The notes under the pieces were generated by a model. It saw only the letters and a program-made list of their open reading frames with translations, had not been told where the DNA came from and made no database searches. From positions 620,001 to 684,000 of the forward strand of contig NZ_WNKW01000001.1 in assembly GCF_009720775.1 (NCBI RefSeq): a stretch of 64,000 nucleotides of DNA. Reading direction: 5' to 3'. This stretch comes from Pseudoduganella danionis (GTDB lineage Bacteria; Pseudomonadota; Gammaproteobacteria; Burkholderiales; Burkholderiaceae_D). A program made the translations under genes and the position numbers. Positions 44,556 through 53,266 of this stretch are shown piece by piece; position 1 is the first letter of the stretch; each line of letters opens with the position of its first letter.

Positions 44556-46469
44556 ATGCTTAAATCGCGCGGCTATCTGGCATTTATCGTGGGCTTATGT
44601 CTGACCCTGGCAACCTGCCAGATCGTGCTGACGGCGCAGCGCCATCAGATCCGCAGCAACTTCGAGCGCGATGCGGAAAAAGTCGTGCGCGATACGGAAA
44701 CCCGGCTGCAGACCTATTTCGATGTGCTGCTGGCCATCAAGGGCGTGTATGCGCTCGATGACGGCATGGACCGCCAGCGCTTCCAGCGCTATGTGAACGA
44801 ACTCAAGCTGGACCAGCGCTATCCCGGTTTTCAGGCCATACAGTTTGTGCGGCGTGTGCCCGAGCAGCGCTTGCAAGAATTCAGCAACAGTATACGCAAG
44901 GCTGGCTATCCGGCCTTCAGCGTGCATCCGGCCAGCAGCCTGCCGCTGCATTATGTGATCGAATATACCGAACCGCTGAAAGGCAACGAGGCTGCCTTCG
45001 GGCTGGATCTGGCGGCGCTGCCACCCCATCTGCGTGCGCTGCAACTGGGGCGCGATAGCGGGCAGATCGTCGCCACCGAGCGCATCACGCTGGTACAGGA
45101 TAGCAGTGGTGAACCCGGCTTTGTGGCCCGCGCCCCCGTGTACCGTAACGGCGCGCTGCTACAGACGGCAGCCCAGCGCGAAGCAGCGCTGGTGGGCTTT
45201 GTGGCCATCGTCTTCAAGGTCAATACGCTGATGCGCGAAGTGATAGACCCGGCCATGCTGGAGCACCTGCATGTGCGCATACAGGACCGCGGCTACCGCC
45301 AGGATGCCACACCGCTGACGCCCAGTGCGCACACGCTGATGTACGACAGCCGGGCCGGCAGCGCAGCAGCAGCAGCAGCGCCCGCGGCGCTGGAAGATCT
45401 GGCCGCGCAGATGCCCATGGTGGTGGGGATGCGCCAGTGGCAGGTGGAAGTGCAGGGCCATGCCGGTAGCCGCTACACGCGCGCGCCGTGGCCGGTGGTC
45501 CTGATCGGTATTGCCGGGGTGATCATCAGTGCGCTGATTGCAGCGCTGCTGGTCTCGACCCGGCGCATGACGGTGGCGCGGCACGGGCTGGAATACAGTC
45601 TGGCCGAACTGGAACGGCAGAAGCTCAAGGTGGAACAGGCGCGCGCCGATCTGGCCGCGCTGACGGAGACCCTGAAGCAGGCCCAGACCAATCTGCTGAC
45701 GTCAGAAAAGATGGCGTCGCTGGGCGCACTGGTGGCGGGCGTGGCGCACGAGCTGAATACACCGATCGGCAATAGCCTGCTGACTGCCAGCGCCTTGAGC
45801 GACATGGTGCGCGAACTGGAACACAAGCTGGCCAACGATGGCGGCCTGAAACGCTCGGCGCTGGAAGCCCATATGCAGGATGCGCGCAAAGCCTGCGACA
45901 TCATGAATAGTTCGCTGACCCGCGCTGCCGACCTGATTACCTCTTTCAAGCAGGTGGCGGTGGATCAGGCCAGCGGCCAGCGCCGCCGCTTCAAGCTCGA
46001 TGACGTGGTGCACGATACGCTGGCCACCTATGCAGCCCAGCTGCGCCGCAGCGCCTGCAACGTCACGGTGGATCTGCCGGCCGGTGTGGAGTTCGATTCC
46101 TATCCCGGTAGTCTGAGTCAGGTGCTCAGCAATCTGATCGGCAATTCGCTGCTGCACGGCTTCGATGGGCGCGACTGCGGTGCCATCCGCATCGAGGGCC
46201 GGCTGGAGAGTCCCGATGCCGTCACGCTGCGCTTCATCGATGACGGCGTCGGCATGTCGCCGGGCACGCTGCGCAAGATCTTCGATCCCTTCTTCACCAC
46301 CAAACTGGGGCAGGGCGGTTCCGGCCTCGGTATGAACATCGTCTACAACATCGTCACGGGCGTGCTGCGCGGCACCATACAGGTGGAATCGCAAGCCGGC
46401 CAGGGCACCACGGTGACGCTGGTGCTGCCGTTGCAACTGCCGCCGGAAGAGCAGCCGCTTCAGGCATAG
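44556..46469 (+). CDS. CHASE-domain sensor histidine kinase
   Basis: A 637-residue kinase. An N-terminal helix (LAFIVGLCLTLATCQIVLTAQ) and a second helix (VLIGIAGVIISALIAALLV) flank a periplasmic CHASE ligand-binding domain with GFQAIQFVRRVPE and PAFSVHPASS. A coiled coil leads to a HisKA domain with phospho-accepting His398 in GVAHELNTPIGN and an ATPase domain (NLIGNSLLHGFDG, DDGVGMSP, GGSGLGMNIVYNIV). CHASE domains bind small extracellular ligands such as cytokinin-like compounds or peptides; the ligand here is unknown. It follows the HD-GYP gene by 12 bases. Its last 10 bases overlap the end of the convergent isomerase-like gene. Confidence 0.92.
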   Translation: MLKSRGYLAFIVGLCLTLATCQIVLTAQRHQIRSNFERDAEKVVRDTETRLQTYFDVLLAIKGVYALDDGMDRQRFQRYVNELKLDQRYPGFQAIQFVRRVPEQRLQEFSNSIRKAGYPAFSVHPASSLPLHYVIEYTEPLKGNEAAFGLDLAALPPHLRALQLGRDSGQIVATERITLVQDSSGEPGFVARAPVYRNGALLQTAAQREAALVGFVAIVFKVNTLMREVIDPAMLEHLHVRIQDRGYRQDATPLTPSAHTLMYDSRAGSAAAAAAPAALEDLAAQMPMVVGMRQWQVEVQGHAGSRYTRAPWPVVLIGIAGVIISALIAALLVSTRRMTVARHGLEYSLAELERQKLKVEQARADLAALTETLKQAQTNLLTSEKMASLGALVAGVAHELNTPIGNSLLTASALSDMVRELEHKLANDGGLKRSALEAHMQDARKACDIMNSSLTRAADLITSFKQVAVDQASGQRRRFKLDDVVHDTLATYAAQLRRSACNVTVDLPAGVEFDSYPGSLSQVLSNLIGNSLLHGFDGRDCGAIRIEGRLESPDAVTLRFIDDGVGMSPGTLRKIFDPFFTTKLGQGGSGLGMNIVYNIVTGVLRGTIQVESQAGQGTTVTLVLPLQLPPEEQPLQA

Positions 46470-47275
46470 CGCTGACGCAGCAGCTCCAGCATGGCGACAT
46501 TCAGTTCCCACGCATTCGATACTTCCTTCTGCGTATAGGGCAGGGTCTGGGTGTAAGGCACGGGGCCGAACTCCGGCGTCAGCGTCATGCGGCTGGCACC
46601 GGCGGCGCGGCGCAGGCGGATGATTTCATCCCACCAGCCCAGATGCGCTGCCAGCGCAGCCTGCGCTTCCGGCGCGCGGAAGTCGGCCACCTGCGGGCCT
46701 TGTGCATGACCGACGCGGGCATGGATGTGGCGCACCTGAGGCAGGGTGGCGGCCAGCGTATGCGGCTGGTCTTCCAGCAGCGATTCGCAGGAGCAGCACC
46801 AGTGCGACAGGTCGGCCGTGAGCTGCAGCTCCGGCAGTTGCTGCAGATAAGGCAGCAGCAACATCGGATGACCGCTGAAGCGGCTGCGGTGGATTTCGTG
46901 CACGATGGGGATGCCATGCTGGCGCGAGATATCGGCCGCCAGTTGCAGTAGCTGCAGATTCTGCTCGCGCGTGTAGTAGTCCTTGCCCGTATGCGAATTG
47001 ACATGCAGCGGGCGTGCTGCGCAGGCGTTGTGCAGTAGCTGCTCGAGTGCCGCACGGTGCGCCGCGAAGTCGCTATGGAATACGGTTTCCCATTGCGCCA
47101 CGATCAGGCCCAGCCCCGCCTCGGCAATGCGCGTGGTCCATTCCTCGCGCGCTGCCACGTCGAGCGGCAGCGACATTTCGATGCCGTCGAAACCGGCCTG
47201 TTTGACGCGCTCGATGAAGACGTCTGGCGCCAGTTCGTTATTGCCCCAGTGGGCGGCAAAGATTTCGATCTTCAT
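46460..47275 (-). CDS. Xylose isomerase-like TIM-barrel protein (sugar phosphate isomerase/epimerase)
   Basis: A 271-residue cytoplasmic TIM-barrel protein of the AP endonuclease 2/xylose-isomerase-like superfamily. The N-terminal strand reads KIEIFAAHWGNN, then FDGIEMSLPLD, LHVNSHTGKDYYT, IVHEIHRSRFSG and LTADLSHWCC, which supply the metal-binding Glu, His and Asp typical of the fold. Members isomerise or epimerise sugars, inositol derivatives or sugar phosphates; the substrate is not identifiable. I chose the start at 47275 because the ATG overlaps the stop of the PhyH gene in TGATG, so the two are translationally coupled. A longer reading frame to 47725 would run through the PhyH gene. Confidence 0.82.
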   Translation of the reverse strand: MKIEIFAAHWGNNELAPDVFIERVKQAGFDGIEMSLPLDVAAREEWTTRIAEAGLGLIVAQWETVFHSDFAAHRAALEQLLHNACAARPLHVNSHTGKDYYTREQNLQLLQLAADISRQHGIPIVHEIHRSRFSGHPMLLLPYLQQLPELQLTADLSHWCCSCESLLEDQPHTLAATLPQVRHIHARVGHAQGPQVADFRAPEAQAALAAHLGWWDEIIRLRRAAGASRMTLTPEFGPVPYTQTLPYTQKEVSNAWELNVAMLELLRQRYA

Positions 47276-48114
47276 CAGATAAAGCCTCGCACGGGGAAGC
47301 TGGCGTCGCGCTGTATCCAGTTGTATGGCGAATAGGCGGTGGCACCGTCGGTTACGTGCAGCGTGTAGGCATGGCGCGAGATGGGCGAGCGATTCGGCGC
47401 ACTGTAGTGCGGCAGCAGGCCGTGGAAGCACACCAGGCTGCCGGCCTTGCACTCGAGCGGCACGGCCGTGCTGTTGTCGGGCCAGGGCTGGGTGCTCAGG
47501 GTTTCCATGCGCAGCTCGTCGCCGTTGCGCAGGAAGCGTTCGCGCATTGGACCTTGGTGGCCGCCCGGTTCGGCCCACAGGCAGCCGTTCTGCAAGGTGG
47601 CGTCTTCCAGCGCAAACCAGAAGGTGGTCACGCTGATGGGATCCGTATCGAAATAGGTGGCGTCCTGATGCCAGCGCACTTCGCCGCCTATGCCGGGCTG
47701 CTTGAAGATGTACATCGATTGCCATACCTGCGCTTCGGCCAGTCCCAGATCGCGCGCTAGTTCGGCCAGCCGCGCATCGCTGGAGAAGCTGCGGAACACG
47801 GGATCGAGATCGTGCATGGCGTGGCCGATCTTGTTGATCGACAGGGCTTTGGGCTGTTTCAGTTGGCCGTCCGGGCCGAACGCTTCTTCCTCGAAGAAGC
47901 AGCGGATGGTGTTGTCCGAGCCGAGGAAGTAGGCGTCATTGGTCTTTTCCTGCTCGATGGTGCTGAAGATGCCGGAGCGCTGGCTGGGATCGAAGGCATC
48001 GACGATCTGTTCGGCGCGTGCGCGCAGGGCAGCGATCTGCTCGGCCGATTTGAAGTTTGGCAGGACGATGTAGCCGTCGCGTTGATATTGTTGTTTCTGG
48101 ATGTCAGTCAGCAT
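47275..48114 (-). CDS. Phytanoyl-CoA dioxygenase (PhyH/PHYHD1-like)
   Basis: A 279-residue 2OG-Fe(II) oxygenase of the PhyH family. The iron triad is His149 and Asp151 in RWHQDATYF and His236 in LPHYSAPNRS, with Arg247 in ISRHAY as 2-oxoglutarate contact. The stretch SVTTFWFALEDATLQNGCLW resembles the PHYHD1 subgroup. Substrates of bacterial members are diverse (fatty acyl-CoA, ectoine, sugar or polyol derivatives). Coupling to an isomerase-like gene hints at a sugar or cyclitol pathway, but that is inference. The start at 48114 removes an unlikely 30-residue leader. The LysR gene at 48232 is divergent and probably controls the pair. Confidence 0.85.
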   Translation of the reverse strand: MLTDIQKQQYQRDGYIVLPNFKSAEQIAALRARAEQIVDAFDPSQRSGIFSTIEQEKTNDAYFLGSDNTIRCFFEEEAFGPDGQLKQPKALSINKIGHAMHDLDPVFRSFSSDARLAELARDLGLAEAQVWQSMYIFKQPGIGGEVRWHQDATYFDTDPISVTTFWFALEDATLQNGCLWAEPGGHQGPMRERFLRNGDELRMETLSTQPWPDNSTAVPLECKAGSLVCFHGLLPHYSAPNRSPISRHAYTLHVTDGATAYSPYNWIQRDASFPVRGFI

Positions 48115-48201
48115 GGCTTTTTCCGTTTTCGAGGGCGAATACAGTGCAATTTGGCAGTTTAGGGCGACAAGCAGACGCCTACAATGGGGCGATGGTTGAC
48201 A

Positions 48202-48226
48202 CATTGTCGCCAGAATCGAGACAATG
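48202..48226. promoter_or_regulatory. LysR-type operator candidate
   Basis: CATTGTC, 11 bases, GACAATG: a perfect 7-bp inverted repeat with the spacing expected of LysR-family T-N11-A boxes. It sits in the intergenic region between the divergent LysR and PhyH genes, 5 bases upstream of the LysR start. Confidence 0.6.
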
Positions 48227-48231
48227 GCGGC

Positions 48232-49182
48232 ATGGATCAGTTACGCGCGATGGAAATTTTTGTCGAAGTGGCACGCTGGCGCAGCTTCAGCGAGGCCGGC
48301 CGCCGGCTGGGCCTCACGCGGGCCATGGTCAGTAAGCACATACTTCAGCTGGAAGAGCGTTTGCAGGCGCGGCTGCTGCACCGTTCCACGCGCGAGGTCA
48401 GCCTGACCGATGCGGGGCTGGCCTACCTGGCGCCGTGCCAGGCCACATTGGCGCAGGCGCAGGAAGCTACCCGCACGCTGCATCAGGTCAGCCAGGCGAC
48501 GGCCGGGGCGGGACTGGCGGGGCCGCTGCGCATTCAGGCCCCGTCGAGCTTTGGCAGCGAGTGGCTGGCCGATGCCGTGGCACGCTTCGCCGCACTGCAT
48601 CCGCAACTGACCCCGATGTTGTACGTGGACGACGCTCTGCTCGACCCGATTGCGCACGGATTTGATCTGACCATCCGTGTCGGCGGAATTCCGGATGTGC
48701 ACGCGCTGGCCATGCGTCCGCTGGCGCCGTGCCGCGGCATGCTGTGTGCCTCGCCCGACTATCTGCAGCGCTACGGCGTACCGCGCCACCCGCAGGAATT
48801 GCAGCAGCACCGCTGCCTGCATTTCAGTCATCTGACGGATGGCACGCTGTGGCAGTTTGTACGGGGCGAGCAGCGCGAATCGGTGCGGGTGACGGCCAGT
48901 TTTACGGCAAATAACGGCGTGGTGCTGCAGCAGGCGGCCCAGCGCGGGCTGGGCATCGTCTACAACACGACTTTTCTGGCATGGCGCGCGCTACTGGCCG
49001 GCACGCTGGTGCCGGTGCTGCAGGACTGGGCGCTGCCGCTCAACCATCTGAGCGCGCTGTATCCGGCCAGCCGCCAGCCGTCGGCCAAAGTGCGCGCGCT
49101 GATCGATTTTCTGCTGGCTGAATACCAGCCCGTGCCGCCGTGGGATCGCGAGCTGATGGCAGCGGGGCTGCTGGTCGCTTAG
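48232..49182 (+). CDS. LysR-family transcriptional regulator
   Basis: A 316-residue regulator. The N-terminal winged HTH (MEIFVEVARWRSFSEAGRRL, TRAMVSKHILQLEERLQARL, RSTREVSLTDAG) is canonical, with a linker helix and a two-lobe effector domain (GPLRIQAPSSFGSEWLADAV, HGFDLTIRVGG). It resembles the large CrgA/DsdC-like group of proteobacterial regulators. The ATG at 48232 starts the HTH directly. It is divergent from the PhyH and isomerase-like pair, and an inverted repeat with LysR spacing lies between them, so it probably regulates those genes. Its end overlaps the end of the convergent M29-like gene by 4 bases. Confidence 0.92.
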   Translation: MDQLRAMEIFVEVARWRSFSEAGRRLGLTRAMVSKHILQLEERLQARLLHRSTREVSLTDAGLAYLAPCQATLAQAQEATRTLHQVSQATAGAGLAGPLRIQAPSSFGSEWLADAVARFAALHPQLTPMLYVDDALLDPIAHGFDLTIRVGGIPDVHALAMRPLAPCRGMLCASPDYLQRYGVPRHPQELQQHRCLHFSHLTDGTLWQFVRGEQRESVRVTASFTANNGVVLQQAAQRGLGIVYNTTFLAWRALLAGTLVPVLQDWALPLNHLSALYPASRQPSAKVRALIDFLLAEYQPVPPWDRELMAAGLLVA

Positions 49183-50276
49183 GCGGCGGGGCTGGCCTGC
49201 CCGGTGCTGACCTGCCAGGCACCGTCGCGGTACACGCATTCTTCGCCCAGATACACGCCTTCGGTAATGGCGAAGACGTCGATGTGGTAGCGCGTGTCGG
49301 CACGGCGGAACTGCGGCTTGGCGTACTGGCCATGCTTGGCGCCCAGCGACAGGTGGATGCCGCACATGCGCTCGTAGGTGCCGATATCGGCCACCATGCG
49401 TTCGCGCGAGAAGGCGCGATTCATGCCGAAGCCCAGTTCGCGCAGCCAGACTTCGCCTTCATGGGCGCGTATCAGTTCCAGCACGGTGTCGAATTCGGGC
49501 GTACTGTTTTCCGTGCCGCTGACGCGGCCTTTTTCCACGATCAGGGTAATCGGCGTGGCCGGATGGTTGACGCGGAAGCTGGTATCGCCGAATACATAAA
49601 TACGCACGCGGCCATTCACGGCTTCCAGATCCTGCGCTTCCGTGAACACTTCACCCAACGGATACTGGCCGCCGACGTTCTGCATGGCGCTGTAGTCGCC
49701 GATATTCAGCTTGGCCGTTTCGAACGGCGAACCGAATACCAGCTTTTCGCCCGCGCCGCTATCGACCACGCCATACGGCGCCTGATCAATGCGCGCCTTG
49801 AGCGCGTGGCCCACGCCGCGGTAATAGGCCGGATCATAGGCCAGCGCGTCGATGTAGAGCAGGCCCTGCGCCGTATCGGGCATGCGCGCCAGATGCACGT
49901 GCTCGATCACTTTCAGACCCCGTTTGAACAGTTCGATGCGGACCCGGAAGGCTTCCAGCCGGAAGCTGGTGGACTGGATCAGTACCACCAGATCACCGGC
50001 CTGATAACGGTCGAATGCAGCCAGCACCTGCTCCGGCGTAACGCTGTCGAAGTCAATAAATTCGGCTTGCGGCAGGCTGCGGCGGTAGCCTTCGGTCAGC
50101 GCGCGGTTCAGATCGGTGCGCTGGTCATGCACGATCAGGGCGGCCTGCTGCTCGGTCAGGCCGATGGCGATGCGCACCGTGTTGCCGATATTGATGGCTG
50201 CCGTATCCACTGCAGATTCCGGAATCACGCCGTAAGGGCTGGCAGGAGTGGTGCTGGCAGGGGTAGGGGAGTTCAT
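49179..50276 (-). CDS. M29 aminopeptidase/NicX-like metal-dependent protein
   Basis: A 365-residue cytoplasmic protein without a signal peptide. The central and C-terminal parts (GVGHALKARIDQAPYGVVDSG, EVWLRELGFGMNRAF, MCGIHLSLGAKHGQYAKPQF, RYHIDVFAITEGVYL) recall the thermophilic metallopeptidase M29 fold. That fold includes leucyl aminopeptidase T and the aromatic-ring-cleaving dioxygenase NicX. The Glu and His residues in LRELGFGMN and GIHLSLGA would be metal ligands. I cannot say whether it is a peptidase or a dioxygenase. It is a single gene, convergent with the LysR gene. Confidence 0.5.
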   Translation of the reverse strand: MNSPTPASTTPASPYGVIPESAVDTAAINIGNTVRIAIGLTEQQAALIVHDQRTDLNRALTEGYRRSLPQAEFIDFDSVTPEQVLAAFDRYQAGDLVVLIQSTSFRLEAFRVRIELFKRGLKVIEHVHLARMPDTAQGLLYIDALAYDPAYYRGVGHALKARIDQAPYGVVDSGAGEKLVFGSPFETAKLNIGDYSAMQNVGGQYPLGEVFTEAQDLEAVNGRVRIYVFGDTSFRVNHPATPITLIVEKGRVSGTENSTPEFDTVLELIRAHEGEVWLRELGFGMNRAFSRERMVADIGTYERMCGIHLSLGAKHGQYAKPQFRRADTRYHIDVFAITEGVYLGEECVYRDGAWQVSTGQASPAA

Positions 50277-50443
50277 GGTGGCAAGGGCAGCAAAGCAGTT
50301 AAATGGGGACAGCCGGCATTATACGGCTTGCGCCAGCTTGATTATCCGCAACGCCACGTTCCTACGCTTTCTCCTTGTCTTGTGCAAAATCGCAGGATAG
50401 AATCGAAATATAGCCTAGCAGCAACATAACAACAGGAAGCGTG

Positions 50444-50896
50444 ATGAGCGTATTAATGGGACAGGATTTGCCGTACGAGCGGCCGGATGCAACGGGCCGC
50501 GCGGCCCTGTTTGTGCCGACCCCGAACATCAAGCCTGATGTGCTGGAAACCGTGCGCAAGGGCGCGGCGATCGTCGGCTTTGGTAATCACGACCGCACGC
50601 TGACGATCTATTACGAGAGCAACCGTTTCAACGAAGCGCATCTGCAGAAGTGGGAACACAAGGCGCGTAAGGCCTTTGACCGGCTGGTCGACAATCTGCC
50701 TACCGTCTCGAAAATGACGGTCAAGGCCGAGAACTTCGAGCAGGTGGGTTACATCAGCCACAAGGGCATCTTGATACGCCGGATGGAAAAGCTGCGCAAC
50801 TGGCTGGATCAGTCGGACGCGCTGGATGGCGCGCCGGAAGCGGAAACCATCGCGTTTGCACCGCCGGCAGCACCGAAGAAGATCAACGCCGAATAA
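50444..50896 (+). CDS. Protein of unknown function
   Basis: A 150-residue, soluble, mixed-charge protein that I do not recognise. It has an aromatic/charged central part (GFGNHDRTLTIYYESNRFN) and a helical stretch rich in Lys and Arg (HLQKWEHKARKAFDRLVDN), then VGYISHKGILIRRMEKLRNW and a Pro/Ala-rich tail. No signal peptide or membrane segment is seen. The start at 50444 has AGGAAG before it; a GTG directly upstream at 50441 is an alternative. The neat ribosome site, the codon use like its neighbours and the strong terminator at 50935-50972 support a real gene transcribed alone. Confidence 0.7.
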   Translation: MSVLMGQDLPYERPDATGRAALFVPTPNIKPDVLETVRKGAAIVGFGNHDRTLTIYYESNRFNEAHLQKWEHKARKAFDRLVDNLPTVSKMTVKAENFEQVGYISHKGILIRRMEKLRNWLDQSDALDGAPEAETIAFAPPAAPKKINAE

Positions 50897-50934
50897 GCCC
50901 GGCGTGCGCGGAAACCATACGCGGCACGCAAAAC

Positions 50935-50972
50935 AGCCACCCTACCGCCTCAGGTAGCGTGGCTATTTTTTT
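50935..50972 (+). terminator. Intrinsic terminator after the 50444 gene
   Basis: AGCCAC, one mismatch, CTACC pairs with GGTAG, one mismatch, GTGGCT over a 6-base loop, followed by ATTTTTTT. This is a strong Rho-independent terminator on the plus strand and overlaps the 3' end of the convergent TPR-GGDEF gene. Confidence 0.85.
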
Positions 50973-53070
50973 GCGCGTGCTTGATGTGGACCACGTTATT
51001 GGCTTCGTTCGGGCTAGGTGGCACGGCATCGGGCGCATCGCCGAGCACCACCGACAGATCGACGAAGCCGGCCCTCCACGCCCGTTCCAGATCCTGCTCG
51101 ATGGCTTCCAGCGTGGTGTGTTCGAAGTTGGCGAAGCCGCGCAGGCCATACGCACGGTGGCGGCCATGCGCCTTGGCCAGATACAGCGCCATGTCGACCA
51201 GATTCACCACGCGCTCCCATGGCAGCGGGGTGCCGTCGGGGGCCAGCGGGAAGGGCGCATAGCCGACCGAGACCTGCACCGTAATGCTCTGGCCCTGATA
51301 TTCCACTTTCTGGGCCGCGATGCTGCGTAGGATGCGGCGCGCCACATCGTCGATGCCGTGGCGTGACACGGCCGGCAGATAGGCGAGGAATTCTTCGCCG
51401 CCCCAGCGTACGATCATATCGGTTTCGCGCAGCGCCACGCGCAGGTGTTCGGCCAGCATTTTCAGCACGGCGTCGCCGGCTGCATGGCCGTAGCTATCGT
51501 TGATATGCTTGAAGTGGTCGACATCCAGCAGGAGCAGGGCGCCCACCAGATCGGACTCGCGCGCCTCGCTGTGCGGCAGCGCGCGCATGAAGTCCTGGAA
51601 GTGGCGGCGGTTGTACAGCGCCGTGAGCGGATCGCGCACCGACTGGGCCTTGAGTTCCAGATTCTTCACTTCCAGCTGGGCATTCGCATGGCGCACGCGG
51701 CGGTACAGCATGCCGACGATGAGGGCGCCGAGCGCCGTCACCAGTGCCAGCAGCCACCATACGCGCTGCTGCAGGCGCTTGTTATCGAGCTCCGTGCCTT
51801 TGAGCTGGTTGTCGCGGCTCAGCAGTTCGATCTGGCGCTGCTTCTTCTCTGTCTCGTATTTCTCCTGCAGCTCCAGCACGGCCTGCTGGCGGCGCCGTTC
51901 AAACAACTGGTCGGAAATGGTGCGCTCGCGGTGATAGGCCGAGACGGCACCGGCCGTATCGCCCACCCGTTCCAGCGCCTCGCCGTATTCGCGCAGGGCA
52001 TCCTGCAGCAGCGGCTTGTTGTTCTCCTGCTCGTAGCGGTTCAGCGCCTGTTCGTATTGCTGCTTGCCTTCGGCAATACGGCCCATCGCCAGATAGGCCT
52101 GGGCCAGATTGGCGCGCGCAGTCGATTCCATGCTGCGGTCGCCGGATTTCTGGGTTGAACGCAGCGATTCGTTGGCGTACTGGGCGGCGCGCGGATAATC
52201 GTGCAGCTTCAGATAGGCGTCCGACAGATTGCCTAGCGCCATACCTATCCCGCGTTCTGAGCCCAGTTTGCGCATCAGGTCCAGTGCCAGTTGCTGCGCC
52301 TGTATGGCCCGTTTGTACTGGCCGATTCCCACTGCCAGCACATACTCGGTGGTCTTGGCTGCCGCCATGCGCCCCGGTGAACGCAGCTGGCCGGCCAGCT
52401 CCAGCATTTCCTGCAGCGTGAGGTCGGCCTTGTCGTACTCTTTCATCTGGGTGTATAGCTGGGTCAGTGCATTCAGGGCACCGAACAGCATGACGGGATC
52501 GCTGGTGGCCTGACGCGCCGTATCGAGTGCCTGCTGCATCTTGCTCAGGGCGGTAGGGAAGTCACCCTGTTCGGCATAGGCTTGCCCCACCGTCACCTGA
52601 GCCTGCGAACGCAGGACCAGATCGCTGCTCTTGTTGGCCAGTTTTTCCGCTTCGAAGGCTAGCTGGTAGGCGGCCCGGGCTTCGGCTTTTTCGAACAGCA
52701 CATAGCTCTTGGCGAGCAAGCCTTTGGCCAGCATGGCGTCATCGCGCTGGGCGCGGCCGAAGCTGATCAGCTGTTCCGTATCGGCCATGGCAGCGTCGAG
52801 CTGGCCCGTGCGCAAGTGGGCCACGCTGAGCTGGTTGATCAGTTCGGCGCGGGTGGCCGGCGGTTCCTGTTCTGCCTTGGCTTGCAGGGCCAGCAACTGG
52901 GTCAGGGCTTTTTCGGGGACGAAGCGGCTCTGGTCGCGGATATCGAGGATGCGCTGATACATACCGGATTCCTCGGTTTGTGCCGAGGCCAGTAGCGGCG
53001 ACAACAACAATGCAGCAGCCAGCGCGAGCGCGCTACGGTGCTGCCGTGGGCGGTGTATCCGTGCTGCCAA
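50950..53070 (-). CDS. TPR-GGDEF diguanylate cyclase
   Basis: A 706-residue membrane protein. A signal anchor is followed by roughly ten tetratricopeptide repeats (for example NLSDAYLKLHDYPRAAQYAN and NLAQAYLAMGRIAEGKQQYE), a coiled coil, one transmembrane helix (WWLLALVTALGALIVGMLY) and a GGDEF domain. The active site is intact: DVDHFKHINDSYGH and RWGGEEFLAY. It should make cyclic di-GMP from two GTP. The TPR part lies in the periplasm and probably senses a protein or peptide. There is no inhibitory RxxD motif five residues before GGEEF that I can see. It is transcribed alone on the minus strand, with a terminator hairpin at its 3' end. Confidence 0.92.
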   Translation of the reverse strand: MAARIHRPRQHRSALALAAALLLSPLLASAQTEESGMYQRILDIRDQSRFVPEKALTQLLALQAKAEQEPPATRAELINQLSVAHLRTGQLDAAMADTEQLISFGRAQRDDAMLAKGLLAKSYVLFEKAEARAAYQLAFEAEKLANKSSDLVLRSQAQVTVGQAYAEQGDFPTALSKMQQALDTARQATSDPVMLFGALNALTQLYTQMKEYDKADLTLQEMLELAGQLRSPGRMAAAKTTEYVLAVGIGQYKRAIQAQQLALDLMRKLGSERGIGMALGNLSDAYLKLHDYPRAAQYANESLRSTQKSGDRSMESTARANLAQAYLAMGRIAEGKQQYEQALNRYEQENNKPLLQDALREYGEALERVGDTAGAVSAYHRERTISDQLFERRRQQAVLELQEKYETEKKQRQIELLSRDNQLKGTELDNKRLQQRVWWLLALVTALGALIVGMLYRRVRHANAQLEVKNLELKAQSVRDPLTALYNRRHFQDFMRALPHSEARESDLVGALLLLDVDHFKHINDSYGHAAGDAVLKMLAEHLRVALRETDMIVRWGGEEFLAYLPAVSRHGIDDVARRILRSIAAQKVEYQGQSITVQVSVGYAPFPLAPDGTPLPWERVVNLVDMALYLAKAHGRHRAYGLRGFANFEHTTLEAIEQDLERAWRAGFVDLSVVLGDAPDAVPPSPNEANNVVHIKHAQKNSHAT

Positions 53071-53266
53071 CGATCGGTCTCCTGGGATGATGGCGCGATT
53101 AAATTGTGTAGTAGATTATATTCTTGTTGCTGATTGGAAATCCCGTGCAACCTTGTATTTTCGCGAAAACGCCACAGTTTCGGAGGAGGCGGCGCGCTAA
53201 CTGTTGGATTGCTGCAGCGCTGAACAGGTGAATCTTATAAAAATATAATGCTTGCACGGTTCAGAT

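Noticed and set aside
45363-45382. A short run of alternating GCA in the CHASE kinase, considered as a microsatellite repeat
   Set aside because: It encodes a poly-Ala linker in frame and is too short and coding to be a separate repeat feature.
49140-50429. A 429-residue plus-strand frame overlapping the M29-like gene
   Set aside because: Antisense frame with no recognisable domain; the minus-strand protein has better family similarity and start context.
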